Positions 55,589 to 64,000 of a stretch of DNA of 64,000 nucleotides are shown here, piece by piece. Every line of letters begins with the position of its first letter. Within the stretch, counting starts at the first letter, position 1. Both the position numbers and the translations under genes were made by a program. The stretch comes from Fontimonas thermophila (GTDB lineage Bacteria > Pseudomonadota > Gammaproteobacteria > Nevskiales > Nevskiaceae), in contig NZ_FOOC01000006.1 of assembly GCF_900113085.1 (NCBI RefSeq), forward strand, positions 1 to 64,000. The letters run 5' to 3'. Below the pieces are notes generated by a model. It had not been told where the DNA came from and did not search any database. It saw nothing but the letters and a program-made list of their open reading frames with translations.

Positions 55589-56776
55589 TCAGTACATCTC
55601 AAGGGCAAGCGCCACGGCTTCGCCGCCGCCGATGCACAGGGTAGCGACGCCGCGCCGGCCGCCGGTTTTCTTCAAGACGCCGATCAAGGTGGCGACGATG
55701 CGCGCGCCGCTGGCGCCGATCGGATGACCGAGTGCGCAGGCGCCGCCGTGGACGTTGACCTTTTCGTGCGGCAGCCGGTGTTCCTGCATCGCCGCCATCG
55801 TGACGACGGCAAAAGCCTCGTTGATTTCCCAGGCATCGACCTGGGCTGCGCTCCAGCCGGCTTTCTCCAGGACGCTGGCAATGGCATTGACTGGCGCGAT
55901 CGTGAATTCGGCCGGCAGGCGTGAATGGCTGGCGTGCGCGACGATGCGGGCCAGCGGAGCGATGCCGCGGCGCTGCGCTTCCGATAGCGGCATCAGTACC
56001 GCCGCTGCCGCGCCATCGGAGATCGAGCTGGCGTTCGCGGCAGTGATCGTGCCGTCCTTTTTGAATGCCGGCTTGAGCGCGGGGATTTTGTCAATGCGCG
56101 CCTTGAAGGGCTGTTCGTCGCGCTCGATGCGCTCACTGCCCGACTTGCCGGGTACTTCGACCGCCGCCATCTCGAAGGCAAAACTGCCGTCCTCGTTCGC
56201 CCGTTGTGCCCGCGTCAGCGAGGCGACGGCGAACGCATCCTGCTGCGCGCGCGAGAAGCCATAGCGTTCGGCGGTGCGCTCGGCGAACAGGCCCATCGGT
56301 GTTCGCTTTTCGTAGGCGTCCTCGAGACCGTCGAGCGCCATGTGGTCGAGGATCTCGCCGTGGCCGTAACGATAGCCACCGCGTGCCTTGGGTAACAGAT
56401 AAGGCGCGTTGGTCATGCTCTCCATGCCGCCGGCGACCATGACGCGTGCCGTGCCGGCGCGCAGCAAATCGTGGGCGAGCATGATCGCCTTCATGCCCGA
56501 GCCGCACATCTTGTTGATCGTCAGCGCACCAGTGGCGTCGGACAGGCCGGCCTTGCGTGCCGCCTGGCGCGCCGGTGCCTGCCCCTGGCCGGCTGGCAGG
56601 CAGCAGCCCATGATCACCTCATCGACGGCATCGGCCGCAAGCCCGCTACGTTCGACGGCAGCCTTGATGGCGACTGCACCGAGTTCGGCGCCGCTCAACG
56701 GCGCGAGCACACCCAGCATGCCGCCCATTGGCGTGCGGGCGATACCCGTGATGACGATCGGATCGGGAGGGGTCAT
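55589..56776 (-). CDS. Acetyl-CoA C-acyltransferase (thiolase)
   Basis: 395 residues. Nucleophile Cys91 in INKMCGSGMKA; ISDGAAAAVLM; INEAFAVVTM; NVHGGACALGHPIGASGARI (catalytic His); and CIGGGEAVALALE (second Cys). This layout suits a degradative or acetoacetyl-CoA thiolase; which one cannot be told from sequence alone. Likely the last step of beta-oxidation. The decayed lipoprotein gene lies directly downstream. Confidence 0.92.
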   Translation of the reverse strand: MTPPDPIVITGIARTPMGGMLGVLAPLSGAELGAVAIKAAVERSGLAADAVDEVIMGCCLPAGQGQAPARQAARKAGLSDATGALTINKMCGSGMKAIMLAHDLLRAGTARVMVAGGMESMTNAPYLLPKARGGYRYGHGEILDHMALDGLEDAYEKRTPMGLFAERTAERYGFSRAQQDAFAVASLTRAQRANEDGSFAFEMAAVEVPGKSGSERIERDEQPFKARIDKIPALKPAFKKDGTITAANASSISDGAAAAVLMPLSEAQRRGIAPLARIVAHASHSRLPAEFTIAPVNAIASVLEKAGWSAAQVDAWEINEAFAVVTMAAMQEHRLPHEKVNVHGGACALGHPIGASGARIVATLIGVLKKTGGRRGVATLCIGGGEAVALALEMY

Positions 56777-56862
56777 GGCGTTCGACGACAGACTTGGGAA
56801 GGCGGGTATTCTACCGGCCGTCTGCGCTGCACGCGCACGGCGTGGTTGTGCCTTCTCGTTGA

Positions 56863-57438
56863 ATGGATCGTATGAACATCGTGCTCACCCGGTTTGCCCG
56901 CAGCCGCTTGTTTCCGGCTTCTGGCCGGCGCAATGCCATCGTCGGCTGCACCGCCGAGGAATTCGAGCATTACGTCAACACCCATCCCCCATTGTCAGTG
57001 CTCGCCGGCTATGCGCCGTTCTGCACGCTGCACGTGCACCGCAACTGGACGCAGACGCGCTGCGGCGTTATCGAGATCACGCCAGAAAACCGCCACTTGT
57101 TACGTTCCGGTTATGAAGCACGCACGCCGGACGAGTTGCCGGTGCTGACGCGCTGGTTCGAGGGCATCGAGCCGCCACGGGCCGAATACCTGCTGGTGAT
57201 TCTCTACAGCCGTGCGCAACTGGCTCTCGAAAACGATCCGATCGATGCAGACTGGGGCATCGTCGGCTGTCTGGCCACGATGACGCCGGAAGAAACGCCG
57301 TTGCCGCCCATCACGATGATGCGCAATGCATTGGGGGTGGCCGAAGGCGGCTCCGGGGTACCCCTTGACCGCGCGGCTTACTTGCGCAGCGTCGCATTCT
57401 GGGACCGCCATGCGACCTGGCGCGAATCCGCGTCTTGA
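56863..57438 (+). CDS. DUF3228 family protein
   Basis: 191 residues, soluble, no signal peptide. DUF3228 features: NAIVGCTAEEFEHYVNTHPP, GYAPFCTLHVHRNWTQTRCGVIEIT and the C-terminal MMRNALGVAEGGSGVPLDRAAYLRSVAFWDRHA. Function unknown. It is conserved in many proteobacteria. ATG 56863 (or 56872) is the start. Divergent from the thiolase. Confidence 0.8.
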   Translation: MDRMNIVLTRFARSRLFPASGRRNAIVGCTAEEFEHYVNTHPPLSVLAGYAPFCTLHVHRNWTQTRCGVIEITPENRHLLRSGYEARTPDELPVLTRWFEGIEPPRAEYLLVILYSRAQLALENDPIDADWGIVGCLATMTPEETPLPPITMMRNALGVAEGGSGVPLDRAAYLRSVAFWDRHATWRESAS

Positions 57439-57526
57439 TCCTTGCCATAGCAAGCGCGCAAGTCCGGGCACGCCTTGGCGTGCGTGTCGTGCAAAGGGAG
57501 TTGGTTCGAGTCCTGGCGCGGGGTAT

Positions 57527-57552
57527 GTAAAAGCCCCGGCAGTGCGGGGCTT
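57527..57552 (-). terminator. Terminator downstream of tRNA-Val
   Basis: On the minus strand AAGCCCCG, a 6-nt loop, CGGGGCTT followed by TT and A. It lies 14 bp after the tRNA 3' end. Confidence 0.8.
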
Positions 57553-57565
57553 GGATAAGGCGAAT

Positions 57566-57642
57566 TGGTAGGCGCGATTGGACTCGAACCAACGACCCCC
57601 ACCATGTCAAGGTGGTGCTCTAACCAGCTGAGCTACGCGCCT
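57566..57642 (-). tRNA. tRNA-Val (anticodon GAC)
   Basis: 77 nt with encoded CCA. Acceptor stem AGGCGCG/CGCGCCT, D arm GCTCAGCTGGTTAGAGC, anticodon stem-loop CCACC-TTGACAT-GGTGG and T arm with GGTTCGAGTCC. Anticodon GAC reads GUC/GUU valine codons. Confidence 0.95.
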
Positions 57643-57718
57643 GCGCAAGCGTACAGGGGCGCGAAGGATACCGGCGCGGTGGGGCCCGTGCAAGCCGAGA
57701 GCCGTCAGCCGGGAGCGG

Positions 57719-59158
57719 TCAGGGCCCGGTTCCCGGGTGGACGATTCCGAAGGTATCGGCGTTGAACCAGGCATGGAAAGCGACACTGGCCACATAGCCC
57801 AGCGCGACCGCCCAGCTCCAGCGCAGATGAGCGAAGAACGTATAGATACCGCGCGCCTGGCCCATCAAGGCGACGCCGGCGGCCGAGCCGATCGACAGCA
57901 GTGAGCCACCGACACCGGCGGTGAGCGTGACCAGCAGCCAGTGACCATCGCTCATCGCCGGATCCATCGTCAGGACTGCATACATCACCGGGATGTTGTC
58001 GATCACCGCGGAGACGATGCCGACGAGGATGTTCGCAGTCCACGGCCCGAGCTGGCCGTAGAGGAATGCCGAACCCAGCGCGAGATAGCCGAGCGTGCCG
58101 AGCCCGCCGACACACATCATGATGCCGTAGAAGAACAGCAGCGTGTCCCACTCGGCCCGCGCGATCTGTTCGAAGACGTCGAGGGCGCGCGCATGTCCGG
58201 TATCCGCCTCGATGCCGCCGCGTGCGCTCAGGATCGCCTCGGCGCTCCCATTCGCCCGGTTGAGCAACCAGCCGTAAAGCTTGAGCGCGCCCAGGCCCCC
58301 CATCATGCCGAGCGCCGGCGGCAGGTGCAGCACGCTGTGCACGGTGACGGTCAGTGCGATCGTCGCGATGAACATGAAGATGATCACGATGCCGCCGCGC
58401 CGGATGCGGGGGGATTCGCCACCAATGCCGGGGCGTTCTCGCGGGACCGTGCAGGACAGGATCGCCGCCGGAACCAGCCAGTTGATCAGTGCAGGCGCAA
58501 ACAACGCGAGAAATTCGTGCGCGGCAAGCCTGCCCTTCTGCCAGACCATCAGCGTGGTGATGTCGCCAAACGGGCTCCAGGCGCCGCCGGCATTGGCGGC
58601 GACGACGATGCTGATGCAGGAGGCGACGACGAAGCGTGCCTGACCGCGGCCCACGGCAAGGGCAACCGAGGACATCACCAGCGCCGTGGTCATGTTGTCG
58701 GCGACCGGCGAAATGAAGAAGGCGAGCGCGCCGGTCAGCCAGTACACCGCGCGCAGGGAAAAGCCACGTGACAGCAGCCAGATGCGTAGCGCATCGAAGA
58801 TGCCGCGTTCCTCAAGTGTGTTGAGGTACGTCATCGCGACGAGCAGGAACAAAAACAGCTCGGCGTATTCGAGCAGGCTCTCGCGCACGGTATGCGCGAC
58901 GAACCGGTTATCGCCGTGTTCGGCATAGATCCAGGCGATCAGCGCCCAGATCAGCAGGGCGGCGACGAGCACGGGGATGGATTTGCGCATCCCGCTCCAT
59001 TCTTCGAGGATGACCAGGCCGTAGGCGCAGGCAAACACCGCCAGACTGGCATAGCCGATCCAGTGGGTGGTCAAGGCGGTGAGTACGGCCGGCTCGGCGG
59101 CCAATGCGCCCAGCGGTGTGAGCCAGGCGACTACAGCCAGGGCAGACGGGATGCGCAT
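57719..59158 (-). CDS. nhaD: Na+/H+ antiporter, NhaD type
   Basis: 479 residues with about 12-13 membrane helices. NhaD/IT-superfamily signature: ALAFFISPVADNMTTALVMSSV, CISIVVAANAGGAWSPFGDITTLMVW and, in the second half, VGIVSAVIDNIPVMYAVL. The N-terminal hydrophobic stretch may be a signal sequence. It exchanges sodium (or lithium) for protons, for pH and salt homeostasis. It is followed by tRNA-Val on the same strand and preceded by uvrB. Confidence 0.92.
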   Translation of the reverse strand: MRIPSALAVVAWLTPLGALAAEPAVLTALTTHWIGYASLAVFACAYGLVILEEWSGMRKSIPVLVAALLIWALIAWIYAEHGDNRFVAHTVRESLLEYAELFLFLLVAMTYLNTLEERGIFDALRIWLLSRGFSLRAVYWLTGALAFFISPVADNMTTALVMSSVALAVGRGQARFVVASCISIVVAANAGGAWSPFGDITTLMVWQKGRLAAHEFLALFAPALINWLVPAAILSCTVPRERPGIGGESPRIRRGGIVIIFMFIATIALTVTVHSVLHLPPALGMMGGLGALKLYGWLLNRANGSAEAILSARGGIEADTGHARALDVFEQIARAEWDTLLFFYGIMMCVGGLGTLGYLALGSAFLYGQLGPWTANILVGIVSAVIDNIPVMYAVLTMDPAMSDGHWLLVTLTAGVGGSLLSIGSAAGVALMGQARGIYTFFAHLRWSWAVALGYVASVAFHAWFNADTFGIVHPGTGP

Positions 59159-59243
59159 CCGATGCTCCTGAACTGCCGCAGCACAGCGGCGTGCGATGAT
59201 AGCGGCAGGCGCTCGTGCGCGGTCAAAGCCGGTGCACGGCGGG

Positions 59244-61304
59244 CTATGCGGCGTCGATCAGCGCCTGCTCGCGCAGCTTGCGGATCTGGTCGCGCTTTGC
59301 CGCCGCTGCCTCGAATTCGAGATTGAGCGCATGCTGCTTCATTTCTTTTTCCAGCTTCGCGATCTGCTTGGCCAGTTGCTCCGGTGACCGCGGAACATAC
59401 CGGGCCTTGTCTTCGGCGGCGCGGGATGGGCGGCCGGACAGGTCTTCATAGCCGTAGCGCATGACATCTTGCACGCGCTTGCGCACCCCCTTGGGCGTGA
59501 TGCCGTGCGCTTGGTTGTAGGCGATCTGCTTGTTGCGGCGACGGGTGGTTTCGTCGAGCGCGCGGCGCATCGAGTCGGTGATGCGGTCTGCATAGAGGAT
59601 GGCCTTGCCGTTGAGGTTGCGTGCGGCGCGGCCGATGGTCTGGATCAGCGAGCGTTCCGAGCGCAGGAAGCCCTCCTTGTCGGCATCGAGGATGGCGACC
59701 AGCGATACTTCCGGGATGTCCAGTCCTTCGCGCAGCAGGTTGATGCCGACGAGCACGTCGAACAGGCCCAGGCGCAGATCGCGGATGATCTCGGCGCGCT
59801 CGACGGTATCGACGTCGGAGTGCATGTAACGCACTTTGACACCGTTTTCGTGCAGGTAGTCGGTGAGATCCTCGGCCATGCGCTTGGTCAGCACCGTGAC
59901 CAGCACGCGTTCCTGGCGCTCCGCGCGCATGCGGATTTCGCCGAGCAGATCGTCCACCTGGCTGGACGCCGGGCGGACCTCGACGGCGGGATCGACGAGT
60001 CCGGTGGGCCGCACGACCTGCTCGACGATCGCGCCGGCCGATTTTTCGATCTCGTAATCGCCGGGCGTTGCGGAGACGAAGATCGTCTGCGGGCAGATGC
60101 GTTCGAACTCCTCGAAGCGCAGCGGGCGGTTGTCGAGCGCGCTGGGCAGGCGAAAGCCGTACTCGACCAGCGTTTCCTTGCGTGAGCGGTCGCCGCGGTA
60201 CATGGCGCCGAGCTGCGGCACGGTGACGTGTGATTCGTCGATGACGACGATCGCATCCGGTGGCAGGTAATCGAGCAGACACGGCGGCGGCTGGCCCGGG
60301 GCGCGGCCGGACAGATAGCGCGAGTAGTTCTCGATGCCGTTGCAGTAGCCAATCTCCTGGATCATCTCCAGATCGAACAGCGTGCGCTGCTCGATGCGCT
60401 GCGCCTCCAGCAGTTTGCCGACCGACTGAAAATACTTCACGCGCGCGCGCAGCTCGGCGCGGATCTCGTCGAGTACGGCGAGCATCTTCTCGCGCGGGGT
60501 CACGTAGTGGGTTTTCGGAAAGATCGTGACCCGGGGCAGTTTCTGTTTGACCTCGCCGGTGAGCGGATCGAACAGGGCCAGGGATTCGATCTCGTCGTCG
60601 AACAGTTCCACACGCACGGCATCGGTGTCGGATTCGGCGGGGTGGATGTCGATGACCTCGCCGCGTACGCGGTAGGTGCCGCGCTCGATCGTCAGCTCGT
60701 TGCGCGTGTACTGCATCGCCGTGAGTTGACGGATCAGTTCGCGCTGGTGGATGCGCTCGCCACGCACCAGGTGCAGCACCATCTGGAAATAGGTTTCCGG
60801 ATCGCCGAGTCCGTAGATCGCCGATACCGAGGCGACGATGATCGCATCGCGCCGGGTCATCAGCGCCTTGGTTGCCGACAGGCGCATTTGCTCGATGTGT
60901 TCGTTCACCGAGCTGTCTTTTTCGATATAGGTGTCGGTGCTCGGGACGTAAGCCTCGGGCTGGTAGTAGTCGTAGTACGAGACGAAGTACTCCACCGCGT
61001 TGTGCGGAAAGAATTCACGGAATTCGCCGTAGAGCTGCGCGGCGAGCGTCTTGTTCGGCGCCAGCACCAGGGCCGGGCGCTGTACCTCTTGGATCACGTT
61101 GGCGATCGTGAAGGTTTTGCCCGAGCCGGTGACGCCGAGCAGTGTCTGATGCGTCAGGCCGTCGCGCAGGCCGTGCACGAGTTGGCGGATCGCCTCCGGC
61201 TGGTCGCCGGCCGGCGCCCAATCAGCCTTGAGCGCAAAGCGGGTTGGATCGCGCCGGCTCAGACGGGAGGGACCGCTCGTGATACGGGACTGGCGTTCGG
61301 ACAT
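59244..61304 (-). CDS. uvrB: Excinuclease ABC subunit UvrB
   Basis: 686 residues, full length. Helicase superfamily 2 fold with Walker A GVTGSGKT (57-64), beta-hairpin region [34 protein letters not shown]-type motif [41 protein letters not shown] (motifs V/VI) and a C-terminal UVR domain ([35 protein letters not shown]). It verifies DNA damage in nucleotide excision repair. Confidence 0.96.
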   Translation of the reverse strand: MSERQSRITSGPSRLSRRDPTRFALKADWAPAGDQPEAIRQLVHGLRDGLTHQTLLGVTGSGKTFTIANVIQEVQRPALVLAPNKTLAAQLYGEFREFFPHNAVEYFVSYYDYYQPEAYVPSTDTYIEKDSSVNEHIEQMRLSATKALMTRRDAIIVASVSAIYGLGDPETYFQMVLHLVRGERIHQRELIRQLTAMQYTRNELTIERGTYRVRGEVIDIHPAESDTDAVRVELFDDEIESLALFDPLTGEVKQKLPRVTIFPKTHYVTPREKMLAVLDEIRAELRARVKYFQSVGKLLEAQRIEQRTLFDLEMIQEIGYCNGIENYSRYLSGRAPGQPPPCLLDYLPPDAIVVIDESHVTVPQLGAMYRGDRSRKETLVEYGFRLPSALDNRPLRFEEFERICPQTIFVSATPGDYEIEKSAGAIVEQVVRPTGLVDPAVEVRPASSQVDDLLGEIRMRAERQERVLVTVLTKRMAEDLTDYLHENGVKVRYMHSDVDTVERAEIIRDLRLGLFDVLVGINLLREGLDIPEVSLVAILDADKEGFLRSERSLIQTIGRAARNLNGKAILYADRITDSMRRALDETTRRRNKQIAYNQAHGITPKGVRKRVQDVMRYGYEDLSGRPSRAAEDKARYVPRSPEQLAKQIAKLEKEMKQHALNLEFEAAAAKRDQIRKLREQALIDAA

Positions 61305-61345
61305 CGGACTTTCAGCTTACACGGCCCGTGCCGGGGCGGCAGGGC

Positions 61346-61360
61346 ATAGAAATCATCTAT
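61346..61360 (+). promoter_or_regulatory. OxyR-like binding site upstream of katG
   Basis: ATAG-N7-CTAT (ATAGAAATCATCTAT) exactly matches the inner half of the OxyR consensus ATAG-N7-CTAT-N7-ATAG-N7-CTAT; the second half is poorly matched. It lies about 140 bp before the katG start, next to a possible -10 (TATGAA, 61376-61381). Confidence 0.55.
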
Positions 61361-61400
61361 CGCACAACTGACGAATATGAATTGGACCGATGGGAAATCC

Positions 61401-61421
61401 GTGCCTAAGGTGAATAGGCAC
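61401..61421 (+). promoter_or_regulatory. Perfect inverted repeat in the katG leader
   Basis: GTGCCTA-N7-TAGGCAC, a 7-bp perfect dyad about 80 bp before katG. It may be an operator or a leader hairpin; nothing more can be said from sequence. Confidence 0.4.
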
Positions 61422-61453
61422 CGTCGGACACGCAGGCGGTGTGCGTGCGCTGA

Positions 61454-63730
<2,277 letters not shown>

Positions 63731-63744
63731 AGCTCGTCCGATCA

Positions 63745-63777
63745 GGTGGCACCCCCACGTGGGGTGCCACCTTTTTT
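63745..63777 (+). terminator. Intrinsic terminator after katG
   Basis: An 11-bp stem GGTGGCACCCC / GGGGTGCCACC with a 5-nt loop, followed by six T. Confidence 0.95.
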
Positions 63778-63905
63778 GCGTCTTGCGCCCAGCACGACCG
63801 CGGTGATCGGGATGGAGCGGATGCCGGGCTCACCCGTTTGTGGCAGGCCGTTGCCACGGGGCGGACGTTATCGTTGCCATCACCTCAGTCCAGCTCTGCC
63901 GATCC

Positions 63906-64000
63906 ATGACCGCTTCCAGCGACACGCCGCCGGTCTCCAAGCCCACACGCATCGCGCCGATCGTCACCCCCGACGCCAAGTTCTTCTGGGACGCCGCGGA
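63906..64000 (+). CDS. Probable Zn-ribbon OB-fold (DUF35) protein, cut by window edge
   Basis: About 31 residues are visible, with RIAPIVTPDAKFFWDAA at the end; this start is typical of Zn-ribbon/OB-fold proteins of the DUF35 type (APIVTPDAKFFWDA, then a CxxC rubredoxin-like knuckle outside the window). Such proteins often pair with thiolase-like (SCP-2) enzymes in lipid or sterol metabolism. The call rests on a short stretch. Confidence 0.5.
   Translation, partial: MTASSDTPPVSKPTRIAPIVTPDAKFFWDAA

Noticed and set aside
57498-57525. A plus-strand stretch with GGTTCGAGTCC, like a tRNA T-arm, next to the tRNA-Val gene
   Set aside because: Flanking bases do not form a T-stem, and there is no anticodon or acceptor stem; not a tRNA nor a clear attachment-site copy. 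It may be chance.

Overview
The window is about 64 kb of GC-rich chromosomal DNA from a Gram-negative bacterium. The envelope genes (porin, OmpA, Slp, RND tripartite pump, two DUF1302 proteins), the gene types and the lipid-metabolism content point to a gammaproteobacterium. The mix of DUF1302/DUF1329/YCF48/RND genes, a ferritin-like metal-dependent hydrolase and many acyl-CoA enzymes resembles Nevskiales/Solimonadaceae; that placement is an inference, not a measurement. No prophage, CRISPR array, rRNA or plasmid functions were seen. There is one tRNA (Val, anticodon GAC).

Layout. 1-2.7 kb: the end of an IS481-family element inserted into a VolA/Pla-1-type extracellular lipase gene, leaving a lipase 3' fragment just upstream of a DUF1302 outer-membrane protein gene. 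2.8-13.4 kb: envelope and housekeeping genes (SanA/YdcF, MAPEG, lipoprotein phosphoesterase, CoxE-like VWA protein, porin, AlkA-type glycosylase, LpxH-like phosphoesterase, two unknown lipoproteins, OmpA). 13.7-15.5 kb: three unrecognised genes. 15.6-20.6 kb: FATP-type acyl-CoA synthetase, SRPBCC protein and two adjacent acyl-CoA dehydrogenases. 20.6-32.6 kb: a putative lipid-handling regulon with a diiron-type hydrolase, a divergent MerR regulator, an RND/MMPL transporter, a YCF48 protein, DUF1329, DUF1302, two unknown genes and an AraC regulator. 32.8-45.9 kb: DUF445/DUF4282, isomerase, another acyl-CoA dehydrogenase, Slp lipoprotein, a frameshifted HDOD gene, FadH, a crotonase, a thioesterase, a cNMP-EAL protein, acyl-CoA-binding protein and TetR. 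46-55.6 kb: S46 peptidase, MarR plus RND efflux operon, and a decayed lipoprotein gene. 55.6-64 kb: thiolase, DUF3228, tRNA-Val, NhaD, UvrB, an exported KatG with an OxyR-like site, and the start of a DUF35 OB-fold protein.

How the genes fit together. The theme is uptake, activation and oxidation of fatty acids or other hydrophobic acyl compounds: outer-membrane and periplasmic carriers (DUF1302, DUF1329, RND/MMPL), activation (acyl-CoA synthetase), beta-oxidation (three acyl-CoA dehydrogenases, FadH, crotonase, thiolase), buffering (ACBP) and hydrolysis (thioesterase). The most notable signal is a shared motif, TGACATCGTT-Y-R-ATG, found both in the intergenic region between the hydrolase and the MerR gene and upstream of the DUF1302 operon. 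It suggests one regulator ties the two loci into a single system.
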